The notes: generated by a model from the sequence alone, not told the origin. 5,282 nt of DNA from Acidobacteriota bacterium (GCA_016199665.1 JACQGG010000034.1:1-5282); one strand, 5' to 3'; shown: positions 1 through 5,108, counted from the stretch's first letter. Numbers and translations: made by a program.

Positions 1-77
1 CCCCGGCGCCGGACCCCAGCCCCCTCACCCCTCTCTCACTTCCGTGCCCGCGGGTCCTTTGGCAGAGGCGCCGACTC

Positions 78-998
78 TCAGCGGCGCAGATACAGGTCGC
101 GTTGCAGAGTGAATTCCAGCACTGTTTCAGCCGGAATTTTCAGTTTCTCTCCACGCGTAAGCACCTGGACGCCGGCGCCGGCTGCCGCGCCTGCCCCCGC
201 GCCAATCGCGGCGCCCTTACCTCCGCCTGCGATCGCACCTATGATCGCTCCCAGAGCGGCGCCGCCGGCAACCTTTCCTGCAGCCTTCCTTCCCTGGCCC
301 TCTCCGTGCTCCTCGACGGGACTGGCACTCAACTCGTAGGCTATGTTTCCTACCGTCATTTCGATCAGGTCAATGGTCAAAACGGTCCGGCCTTTGAACT
401 CTCCTGCCTGCTCAAGCTGAGCCAGACGCAGCTTGGCTGAGGAGCCCGGTTCGGCCAGCAATTCTCCATTCACCACGACATTCTGATCCAGCACCGCGCC
501 AAAAATATCTCCAACCTGTGAATTGTCGGAATCGACCAGCTGGGTTGTGCGGACGCGCAGTACCGCCCCGGCGGGAATTACATACTCGTCGCGCTGCGCC
601 ACCCGGCGATAGGACCCAACCCTCGCGTCCGATGGCGGAGCCGGAGTGGAAGAAGCGGCGCCGCTGGAAGCCACCGCACCTGCGGTTCCAGACCGCGTCG
701 GAGCTACAGACGCGGCGGCAGCCGAACTACCGGAACTCGGTGAACCCGGCGAGGTCTGCGTGCCGGCGGAACCCATCACAACCCGGCCAAACTGGATCTC
801 TTGGACGTCGCTGACCTGGTAGGTGGTGATCAGCCCGTCGACCCGAAACCGAACCGTCGTCGAGGTCCCTCCCAGGTACGTTCCATCCACCAACCGGCCA
901 TCCTTAAGGTAAAGCGTATCCCCCCGTAGAAACGCCATCGCGCCCAACACGACCCACAAAACAGGAAGAGTCAAGACCAGCGCCTGTCTAATTCTCAT
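78..998 (-). CDS. Secreted glycine-zipper protein, function unknown
   Basis: A 306-residue protein. I start it at the ATG at 998 because AAGGAG lies 5 bases upstream; an in-frame ATG at 1022 would put this ribosome site inside the gene. Residues 1-22 form a hydrophobic signal segment ending in AMA, so export to the periplasm or envelope is likely. Then come a small beta-rich segment (about 26-70, beginning DTLYLKDGRLVDG), a Ser/Ala/Gly/Thr/Pro-rich linker (about 75-130) and a second beta-rich domain (about 140-230, beginning YVIPAGAVLRVRTTQL). A glycine zipper follows at about 245-278 (GAIIGAIAGGGKGAAIGAGA), and the tail contains KLKIPAETVLEF. Glycine zippers pack membrane helices or form pores, but no family with a known role is recognised. 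It follows the cysteine-knuckle gene on the same strand after 74 bp and could share its transcript. Confidence 0.85.
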   Translation of the reverse strand: MRIRQALVLTLPVLWVVLGAMAFLRGDTLYLKDGRLVDGTYLGGTSTTVRFRVDGLITTYQVSDVQEIQFGRVVMGSAGTQTSPGSPSSGSSAAAASVAPTRSGTAGAVASSGAASSTPAPPSDARVGSYRRVAQRDEYVIPAGAVLRVRTTQLVDSDNSQVGDIFGAVLDQNVVVNGELLAEPGSSAKLRLAQLEQAGEFKGRTVLTIDLIEMTVGNIAYELSASPVEEHGEGQGRKAAGKVAGGAALGAIIGAIAGGGKGAAIGAGAGAAAGAGVQVLTRGEKLKIPAETVLEFTLQRDLYLRR

Positions 999-1050
999 AC
1001 CCTCTCCTTTCGTTCCCGGCACGTTATCATTGTTCCAAGAGGTTTCTATT

Positions 1051-1066
1051 CCCGGCTGCGACCGGG
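1051..1066 (-). terminator. Weak GC hairpin after the cysteine-knuckle gene
   Basis: CCCGG and CCGGG form a 5-bp stem around a 6-base loop just past the stop of the 1073-1375 gene. No T tract follows on the minus strand, so it is at best a weak terminator or an RNA-stabilising hairpin between two tandem genes. Confidence 0.2.
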
Positions 1067-1072
1067 TCGGTA

Positions 1073-1375
1073 TCAGTCCATGTCGAGCGGATTGCGAGGC
1101 GGAGGGCCTCCCTTGTCCTGCTGCGCGCGCTTCTGGGCCTCTTCAAACTTTCTCTCCAGGAGTTTTTTCCGCTCTGCTTCATCCTGAAACGCCTTGTTGA
1201 AAAGCTGATCCGCCTGCTGTTTCTGCGCCCGAATTCTCTCCAACTGGCCGTCAAACGAAAAGTCCTTTTGTTTCTGCGGGGCTTCCTTGGAAAATAGAAC
1301 CTTGCCGGTGGCGGCGTCGATCTCCAGACGGGCTCCACAACAGGGGCACTCCAGGTCAAACGTTTTCTTGTCCAT
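1073..1375 (-). CDS. Cysteine-knuckle and coiled-coil protein, function unknown
   Basis: A 100-residue protein. The N-terminus carries a compact cysteine cluster ECPCCGARLEID (C10, C12, C13), which looks like one half of a zinc ribbon. A charged Lys/Glu/Gln-rich stretch at about 42-87 should form a long helix or coiled coil, and the tail is Pro-rich (PPPRNPLDMD). I know this pattern as a conserved hypothetical protein style in acidobacterial genomes. A metal-binding or protein-binding role is inference. The frame stays open up to 1534, but the extra 53 residues look non-coding. The ATG at 1375 fits the natural MDKKTFDLECP beginning. No Shine-Dalgarno sequence precedes this ATG, and a TATAAT box lies only 9 bases upstream, so the mRNA may be nearly leaderless. 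Confidence 0.75.
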   Translation of the reverse strand: MDKKTFDLECPCCGARLEIDAATGKVLFSKEAPQKQKDFSFDGQLERIRAQKQQADQLFNKAFQDEAERKKLLERKFEEAQKRAQQDKGGPPPRNPLDMD

Positions 1376-1384
1376 CCCGGTACA

Positions 1385-1390
1385 ATTATA
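1385..1390 (-). promoter_or_regulatory. Perfect -10 box TATAAT for the cysteine-knuckle gene
   Basis: The minus strand reads TATAAT followed by TGTACCGGG and then the ATG at 1375. A start of transcription about 7 bases after the box would give a leader of only a few bases. No good -35 hexamer is seen at 16-18 bp (a TTGAAA is present, but only 12 bp away), so the promoter is partial by sigma-70 rules. Confidence 0.45.
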
Positions 1391-1590
1391 GACGGGGTCG
1401 CCTTTCAACGAAACAGTTTCACTGCCAGAAATGCGAAGCTGGCGGTTCGCGCTCGCATCACGATTGATGCACGGCCGAGACGGAGGCGGGCCAGACGGTC
1501 GGGGCTGGGCCATGCCGGCAATGCCAGATCCCATCTTGATCGATTGCGTCGTTACAAGGTAAGCTCTCTCCGGGGGAACCTGCTAAAGAA

Positions 1591-2172
1591 TTGAGCTTCG
1601 ATTCCGTTTACGAAATCATCGATAGCACGCTGCATGAGCTCACTGAGTTTCTCAATTTCCGCTATGCCGACGACGCGGAAGCGACGGGCACTCAGGTCAA
1701 GAGCTATCACGATGACCGGGGCCATCGAGTCAAGCTCGTGCGTCCCGGTGTCCTGGACGTGACCTATGGCTTCAAAGTGCTTCCGTCGGTCAGCGGAGGC
1801 TACTTCATTGAAGCAAGCGTCAACAACAAGGTCGCGGAATTTGACATTCACGATTTCGTACGTCGGCTGGCCTCGTTCTTTTACACCGAAAGCCTGGAAA
1901 GACCCTGGACGCAGCCGCCTTTCCGTGACCTTTCCTACGGGGATTTCTTGCTGATCGAACCGGAATGGGGCACTACCGTCTCTCGCGACACGCAGGAAGG
2001 GCGCGCCGACGTCATTCGCGTTCTATTTTCGGTCAAGCCGAAATATTTTCACCTGCTGGAGCAAAACCCGGTCATGTTCCGAAAGCTGGTGCACGAATTC
2101 TGCTTTGCGCCTTTGCGGCGAATCTACGCGGAAATCTACCGCCCCGGCGGGGGAGAAGCTTCACGGGGCTGA
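1591..2172 (+). CDS. Conserved-looking cytoplasmic protein, function unknown
   Basis: A 193-residue soluble protein with no signal peptide, membrane segment or motif that I recognise. The start is a TTG at 1591. Upstream the frame runs back to a TGA at 1537 without an ATG, GTG or other TTG, so TTG is the only common start for the full product. Ribosome site support is weak: AAAGAA abuts the start and GGGGGAA lies about 12 bases away. The composition is normal for a mixed alpha/beta protein, with conspicuous segments at about 46-90 (HRVKLVRPGVLDVTYGF onward) and a basic, aromatic C-terminal half (KPKYFHLLEQNP; RRIYAEIYRPGG). It is divergent from the cysteine-knuckle gene. Its last 12 bases overlap the end of the convergent LolA-like gene. 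Confidence 0.75.
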   Translation: MSFDSVYEIIDSTLHELTEFLNFRYADDAEATGTQVKSYHDDRGHRVKLVRPGVLDVTYGFKVLPSVSGGYFIEASVNNKVAEFDIHDFVRRLASFFYTESLERPWTQPPFRDLSYGDFLLIEPEWGTTVSRDTQEGRADVIRVLFSVKPKYFHLLEQNPVMFRKLVHEFCFAPLRRIYAEIYRPGGGEASRG

Positions 2173-3024
2173 TTCGGGGGCGGGAGCGTCGAATTTGATG
2201 TCGGCCTTCACCTCATACTTCTTGTAGTCTTCATAGGTGATAATTTCACGGATGCGCACCTCGTTCACGTAGCCCGGGCTTCCTCTGCGCCTTGGCGCCG
2301 GTATTGGCAGCGGAAGGGGAAACGGGAGACCTGTTCCCATGCGAGGCCGGTCCCTTCCTTCAAACTTGAGCTTCTCATCCCCCATGGTCCAGACCGGAAA
2401 CCAGTATTTCTTGTCAATCATCTGCCGGATGGTCTCAAAACGCGGGGACTTGTTGTCCCGCGTCTGAGGCACGGCGCGCCCGTCGGTTTTTACAATCTGG
2501 AGGTCCACATCATCCACCCAGATTTTCCCTTCAAAATAGCGCTTCCCTTTTTCGATACGACGCGGTTTGACGGAGAAGACATAGGTGTCCAGCTCATCGG
2601 CTTTCTCCTTGCCGACGTAATCGATCTTGTAATGGGGCAAATCTTCCGCAGCCAAGGCAAACGGCTGAATGTTGGCGGCATCGTCCAGGTCTTCCTCTGT
2701 CATAGTGACATCAATGAGTTCTCCTTCGTCCAGCAGAGTCCGCTGCTGCCTCTTGCCATCGTTGGTAAAGTAGGTCTCAATCAGAAGCGTCCGCTCCTGC
2801 TTGACTGTGCCGCGGTCATCCAGCACCTGAATGACCATGCGCGTCCGGTAGGTGTACGACTGCAGGGCCAGTCTGAACTCCGACTCTTTGGCGGCGAAAC
2901 GTTTGATGATCTCGTCGGGAGAGGGTTTTTCCGGTCCGGCGGCCATCCCGCACAGGCAAAATCCCGCAGCCGCCAGTACTGCCGCGAAGGAACCCCTAAT
3001 CAGCCTTGCACTCCCCTGCCCCAT
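2161..3024 (-). CDS. Periplasmic protein resembling the LolA / outer-membrane lipoprotein-sorting fold
   Basis: A 287-residue protein with an N-terminal signal peptide: basic residues at 7-10, a hydrophobic core at about 12-27, and likely cleavage after MAA at residue 29. No proper lipobox is seen despite two cysteines in the core. The mature part begins with an amphipathic helix (DEIIKRFAAKESEFR), followed by alternating beta strands. The segment at 164-182 (YFEGKIWVDDVDLQIVKTDG region) is typical of the large outer-membrane lipoprotein-sorting / LolA-like group, which binds lipid or lipoprotein acyl chains in a half-barrel. A Pro-rich insertion (GTGLPFPLPLPIPAPRRR, about 229-247) looks like an exposed loop. 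I prefer the ATG at 3024, which has GGGAG 9 bases upstream; in-frame ATGs at 3042 and 3066 lack one. The family call is by fold style, and the substrate is unknown. Confidence 0.7.
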   Translation of the reverse strand: MGQGSARLIRGSFAAVLAAAGFCLCGMAAGPEKPSPDEIIKRFAAKESEFRLALQSYTYRTRMVIQVLDDRGTVKQERTLLIETYFTNDGKRQQRTLLDEGELIDVTMTEEDLDDAANIQPFALAAEDLPHYKIDYVGKEKADELDTYVFSVKPRRIEKGKRYFEGKIWVDDVDLQIVKTDGRAVPQTRDNKSPRFETIRQMIDKKYWFPVWTMGDEKLKFEGRDRPRMGTGLPFPLPLPIPAPRRRGSPGYVNEVRIREIITYEDYKKYEVKADIKFDAPAPESAP

Positions 3025-3060
3025 ATGGCTATTCTCCCTCATAACGGTCCCAAAACGGAG

Positions 3061-3088
3061 ATCCAAAATCGAGAATCACAGATTAGCA
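3061..3088. repeat. Degenerate 7-bp tandem repeat, left array
   Basis: Four consecutive heptamers ATCCAAA, ATCGAGA, ATCACAG and ATTAGCA. Read on the minus strand the least decayed unit is TTTGGAT, a rotation of the GGATTTG unit in the array at 3150-3191, so this is the same repeat type in inverted orientation. It lies in the upstream region of the LolA-like gene. Confidence 0.5.
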
Positions 3089-3089
3089 G

Positions 3090-3119
3090 GTTTCTTCTCT
3101 CTAGATTAGACGAAGAAAC
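3090..3119. repeat. 8-bp inverted repeat upstream of the LolA-like gene
   Basis: GTTTCTTC (3090-3097) and GAAGAAAC (3112-3119) are perfect reverse complements around a 14-base loop. The stem is AT-rich with no following T tract on either strand, so a terminator is unlikely. It could be an operator or an RNA leader hairpin, about 70 bp upstream of the ATG at 3024. Confidence 0.35.
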
Positions 3120-3149
3120 AGCGCAAGGGGTTCAGGAAATGGGGGAGGG

Positions 3150-3191
3150 GGATTGCGGAATGCGGATTTGGGATTGTGGACTGCAGAATAG
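3150..3191. repeat. Degenerate 7-bp tandem repeat, right array
   Basis: Six consecutive heptamers: GGATTGC, GGAATGC, GGATTTG, GGATTGT, GGACTGC and AGAATAG. The 7-bp period is strict although units differ. This resembles the short heptameric tandem repeats seen between genes in several GC-rich bacterial lineages. Together with 3061-3088 it accounts for much of the gene-free stretch 3025-3267, where I see no reading frame that I believe. Confidence 0.6.
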
Positions 3192-3315
3192 ATGTTCTTG
3201 CAGGCTGAAGATTTAGGGTGCTGCTGCGTGTCAGCCATCCTGGATACCGAGTTCTGTATACTTTAAGTTATCCGGACGAACCGACAACGCGCTTGGGCCT
3301 GCAGTCCATGCCCTG

Positions 3316-3327
3316 TCGAAGCTTTGA
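3316..3327 (+). promoter_or_regulatory. Possible operator before the toxin-antitoxin genes
   Basis: TCGAAGCTTTGA is an imperfect palindrome (10 of 12 bases symmetric). It lies directly upstream of TAGAAT (3330-3335), a fair -10 box that has no convincing -35. Antitoxins of this class usually repress their own promoter by binding such a palindrome, so the position is sensible, but the site is short. Confidence 0.25.
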
Positions 3328-3357
3328 GGTAGAATGTTGCCAACGGAGGTAAGACAA

Positions 3358-3546
3358 ATGAAGACAGCCAAGGAGGAGGTTCGCGACCTTCTTGAGAAAC
3401 TTCCCGACAGCGCCTCGCTCGACGACATTCAGTACCACATCTACGTCTGTCAGAAGATCCAGAAGGGTTTAGATGCCGCAGAGCGTGGAGAAGTGATTTC
3501 CCAAGAGGAAGCTGAGCGACGGATGGCGCGGTGGCTCGAGAAATAA
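3358..3546 (+). CDS. Antitoxin of a ParE/RelE-type toxin-antitoxin pair
   Basis: A 62-residue protein. The start is the ATG at 3358, preceded by a full Shine-Dalgarno GGAGGT (3345-3350) at 7 bases; an upstream in-frame ATG at 3334 would place that site inside the gene. The protein is highly charged and predicted helical (KTAKEEVRDLLEKLPDSAS, then DDIQYHIYVCQKIQKGLDAA, then SQEEAERRMARWLEK). I know this layout from small antitoxins encoded directly before ParE-like toxins. Such antitoxins wrap the toxin through their C-terminal half and bind the operator with the N-terminal half. The gene overlaps the toxin by 16 bp, which points to translational coupling. The exact antitoxin family is not assigned. 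Confidence 0.85.
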   Translation: MKTAKEEVRDLLEKLPDSASLDDIQYHIYVCQKIQKGLDAAERGEVISQEEAERRMARWLEK

Positions 3547-3821
3547 TCTGGACTGGTCCCGCGTGGGATGACGTGGAGAATGCTGCAGACTATATCGCAC
3601 GGGATTCCAAGTTCTATGCGGCCGCCTTTGTCAAGGAGATTAAGAAAGCGGCAGCTTCACTTGCCAACTTTGCTGAACGAGGCCAGATCGTTCCAGAGTT
3701 CGGCGATGAATCTATCCGAGAATTCCTCGTGAGATCGTATCGTCTCGTGTACAGAGTGTCTGCGAAGCAGGTCTTGATTCTGACGCTCGTGCATGGAGCG
3801 CAGCGCCTTCGGAGGTTCTGA
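3531..3821 (+). CDS. ParE/RelE superfamily toxin
   Basis: A 96-residue protein starting at GTG 3531, the only common start since the frame is closed by a TGA at 3513. The pattern is that of the ParE/RelE fold: an N-terminal strand (EIIWTGPAWDD), two helices (NAADYIARDSKFYAAAFVKE and the following Lys/Ala-rich helix), then the beta sheet with REFLVRSYRLVYRVS and ending in LILTLVHGAQRL, the usual strand-turn with a basic tail. ParE proteins poison DNA gyrase, while RelE proteins cleave mRNA on the ribosome. The helix-rich N-terminus and YRLVYRV-HGAQR end look more like ParE, but the target cannot be fixed from sequence. Ribosome site support is weak, as expected when translation is coupled to the overlapping antitoxin. 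The stop lies 27 bp before the attC R'' box. Confidence 0.88.
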   Translation: MAREIIWTGPAWDDVENAADYIARDSKFYAAAFVKEIKKAAASLANFAERGQIVPEFGDESIREFLVRSYRLVYRVSAKQVLILTLVHGAQRLRRF

Positions 3822-3848
3822 GTGGAGCTGGTTCGAACAACCGGGGCC

Positions 3849-3911
3849 GGATAACACGCGGTTGGAGCCGGCCGCTGGAAAGCGCGGCCGCTCAACCGCA
3901 GGCCGTTAGGC
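3849..3911 (+). other. attC: attC recombination site of cassette 1
   Basis: In order: R'' GGATAAC (3849-3855); left stem GCGGTTGGAGC (3858-3868); an inner stem GGCCGC (3870-3875) paired with GCGGCC (3884-3889) around an 8-base loop; right stem GCTCAACCGC (3890-3899); spacer AGGCC; and R' GTTAGGC (3905-3911), a perfect match to GTTRRRY. Aligning the arms leaves G3864 or G3865 and C3869 unpaired on the left arm only. Such one-sided extrahelical bases are the hallmark by which integron integrases recognise the folded bottom strand. The length of 63 bp is within the usual 55-140 bp range. The orientation agrees with the cassette genes. Confidence 0.88.
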
Positions 3912-4758
3912 GTCTCGAATCACCATTCTGATGAACAAGGAGCGACGAAGTCAGCTGGAGCACGGCCTGTTGCTGTTCGAGCCGACCCGCCTGGTGGCTC
4001 GACTTCGGAACGTTCGAGACATATTCGAGCATCGGCACATTCTCAAACAGGCAGCGTACAGCGTGCAGCTGGTGGAACATTTGACGCGCCTTATATATGA
4101 GGCGTTGGTAAGGGGCGAGAGATTTCGTGTGTTCGATTCTCTGAAGGTTCTCCGCGCCGTTGTCCTGTGTGGCGGTGAGGGACAGTTGCCGGTACAAATA
4201 GTGAGGCGCCTCGTCGCGATCTATCAACAGCTTATTCTCAACTCGCACGAAGAAGTCCAATGGTGCCTAAGCCGGCTCCTCAAAGGGCAGCGGCTCGATG
4301 ACGATGCAATCGTTTGGCTCGTTGAACATTGGGCGGATTCGGCGCACATCGTTAACAGGTTGCTGCGATATCCCAAGATGCATCCACGAATTGTCAAATG
4401 GGCGAGGGCGCGCTACGACGCAGGCGATCTCTCTGAGCGACGTTCGGAATTGATCGGCATTCTTTTGTCCGACGCGCCTACCGACACGTTTCGAGGCGAA
4501 TCGCCTGACGTAATGGGCTGGGCCATCATGCAATCGGCTCTTCCTCGGAACGCGAAGATCGGGCGGCTATCAACGCTAGCGGCCGATCTCGAACCGGACG
4601 CACTTATCACGTTCGCGGCTCGTTTGAACGCCCCGGTTATCCTTCGACGGGCATTAAGATTGGGCTCTTGTGCGTCCAGGGATCGACCGGAGACGCCTAA
4701 CGAATTAAGGATTCTTGTCGCGCGTGAGTCTGTAGGATGCGACAAGAATCCCGAGTCG
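3906..4758 (+). mobile_element. Integron gene cassette 2 (unknown cargo gene)
   Basis: It begins at TTAGGC right after the attC of cassette 1. GTTAGGCGTCTC (3905-3916) is an exact 12-bp reverse complement of GAGACGCCTAAC (4690-4701), which contains the R'' box of the second attC-like stem. A 12-bp match exactly at the positions that cassette logic predicts is hard to explain by chance. The right edge would be at G4758, but the next bases are TAAGCC rather than TTRRRY, so this junction is degenerate or was formed at an unusual site. A single gene fills the cassette, with only 25 bp between edge and start codon, as is typical of promoterless cassettes. Confidence 0.72.
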
Positions 4759-4761
4759 TAA
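3931..4761 (+). CDS. Cassette-borne helical protein of unknown function
   Basis: A 276-residue protein that I do not recognise. There is no signal peptide or membrane segment. Predicted structure is almost entirely helical, with repeating amphipathic helices of about 15-20 residues rich in Leu, Arg, Val and Glu (for example EHLTRLIYEALVRGERFRVF, then VQIVRRLVAIYQQLI, then DDDAIVWLVEHWADSAHIVN). This suggests an alpha-solenoid or a scaffold rather than a classic enzyme, and no catalytic motif is seen. The ATG at 3931 has no Shine-Dalgarno; the frame upstream is closed by the TAG inside the attC R' box. The 3' end runs right through the second attC-like stem, so the last 20 or so residues (NELRILVARESVGCDKNPES) are encoded by the recombination site. 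A late frameshift could have extended it. Cargo roles such as phage defence are possible, but no motif points to one. Confidence 0.72.
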   Translation: MNKERRSQLEHGLLLFEPTRLVARLRNVRDIFEHRHILKQAAYSVQLVEHLTRLIYEALVRGERFRVFDSLKVLRAVVLCGGEGQLPVQIVRRLVAIYQQLILNSHEEVQWCLSRLLKGQRLDDDAIVWLVEHWADSAHIVNRLLRYPKMHPRIVKWARARYDAGDLSERRSELIGILLSDAPTDTFRGESPDVMGWAIMQSALPRNAKIGRLSTLAADLEPDALITFAARLNAPVILRRALRLGSCASRDRPETPNELRILVARESVGCDKNPES

Positions 4762-4764
4762 GCC
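4695..4764 (+). other. attC: Degenerate attC-like site of cassette 2
   Basis: R'' GCCTAAC (4695-4701) matches RYYYAAC perfectly. It is followed by a 7-base spacer, a 13-bp perfect inverted repeat GGATTCTTGTCGC (4709-4721) / GCGACAAGAATCC (4739-4751) with a 17-base loop, a 6-base spacer and GTAAGCC (4758-4764) where GTTRRRY is expected. The topology and the 70-bp length fit attC. Two features are abnormal: the R' core reads GTA instead of GTT, and no extrahelical base is evident in the left arm. It may be a decayed site. Confidence 0.6.
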
Positions 4765-4914
4765 ACGACAAAATCCTGGGTTGAACTAAATCCGGGCGCA
4801 GGTGTTTGGAATTTCGATGTTGTACGAATCCCAGCAGGCGTCGTTTCTACGGGAACTGGCTTGGAAGTTCAGCTACCTGAATGTCTTTCTGGTGATGAAC
4901 AGCAAGCTAACTAA
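4762..4914 (+). pseudogene. 3' remnant of a gene, start missing
   Basis: The frame from 4762 to the TAA at 4912-4914 encodes a very protein-like string (WVELNPGAGVWNFDVVRIPA, then GVVSTGTGLEVQLPECLSGD) with no ATG or GTG, and its only TTG near the end. It begins right at the degenerate end of cassette 2 and happens to share the frame of the cassette gene, separated by its stop. Third codon positions are AT-rich (13 of 44 are G or C from 4780 on), unlike the GC-rich left part. The likely reading is the tail of a lost or truncated gene, possibly a broken third cassette, with no attC found after it. The family is unknown. A frame shifted by one (GTG 4802 to 5023) is the alternative and looks less like protein. 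Confidence 0.35.
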
Positions 4915-4925
4915 TCCTCTTGCAG

Positions 4926-5096
4926 TCATGGGTGTCCCAGACTTGAATCCCAAGCCTCAAATTCGAGGTCACCGGCTACAGCTCCATCCAGAATCAGCCA
5001 TGAGAAAGTGCGATCGCCGGTGACCGCGACTGAATTCAACGAAATTCTGAGGATGGGACAGTAGCGAACCTTCTCCAACCCTATCGCTCCAGCCAT
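4926..5096 (-). CDS. Small hypothetical protein
   Basis: A 56-residue frame from the ATG at 5096 to a TGA at 4926-4928. The second half (SVAVTGDRTFSWLILDGAVA, then GDLEFEAWDSSLGHP) has the composition of a folded beta-rich protein and common codons. AGAGGG abuts the ATG too closely for a good ribosome site; a TTG at 5078 with GGAG 8 bases upstream is an alternative start. It lies 12 bp downstream of the partial gene at 5109-5282 and in the same frame, so the two could instead be one gene split by a TAG. It ends 11 bp from the convergent remnant at 4762-4914. No family is recognised. Confidence 0.35.
   Translation of the reverse strand: MAGAIGLEKVRYCPILRISLNSVAVTGDRTFSWLILDGAVAGDLEFEAWDSSLGHP
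4967..5025. repeat. 10-bp inverted repeat
   Basis: GGTCACCGGC (4967-4976) and GCCGGTGACC (5016-5025) are perfect reverse complements 39 bases apart. There is no attC-type R box at either end. The repeat falls inside the small minus-strand frame, so it may be an mRNA hairpin or chance. Confidence 0.35.
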
Positions 5097-5108
5097 CCCT
5101 CTGCACTG

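Larger units (their letters stand above)
3268..3905 (+). mobile_element. Integron gene cassette 1 (toxin-antitoxin cassette)
   Basis: The left edge is G^TTATCC (box 3267-3273) and the right edge is G^TTAGGC (box 3905-3911), where integron integrases cut after the G. A cassette's own first bases pair with the R'' box of its own attC. Here GTTATCCGG (3267-3275) is the exact reverse complement of CCGGATAAC (3847-3855). The R'' box GGATAAC departs from the RYYYAAC consensus at two positions, yet the left edge departs in the matching way, which argues strongly for a true cassette unit. It carries antitoxin and toxin genes in the usual gene-then-attC order. The 90-bp leader before the antitoxin is long enough to hold its own promoter, as toxin-antitoxin cassettes commonly do. 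Confidence 0.8.

Noticed and set aside
1376..1534. 53-residue N-terminal extension of the cysteine-knuckle gene
   Set aside because: The extension spans the TATAAT box and looks non-coding, and MDKKTFDLECP is a natural beginning for this protein style.
3257..3262. TATACT as a promoter for the whole array
   Set aside because: No acceptable -35 at 16-18 bp and no extended -10, so it is not reported as a promoter.
3231..3273. attI or another attC immediately left of cassette 1
   Set aside because: No paired L/R boxes, no upstream RYYYAAC within attC distance and no stem could be found ending at GTTATCC 3267-3273.
3892..4260. 122-residue minus-strand frame opposite the cassette 2 gene
   Set aside because: It runs antisense through the cargo gene and into the attC region, and the plus strand has the better protein character and the cassette-consistent orientation.
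4802..5023. 73-residue plus-strand frame starting with GTG
   Set aside because: Its sequence is less protein-like than the overlapping start-less frame at 4762-4914, it has no ribosome site, and it conflicts with the small minus-strand frame at 4926-5096.
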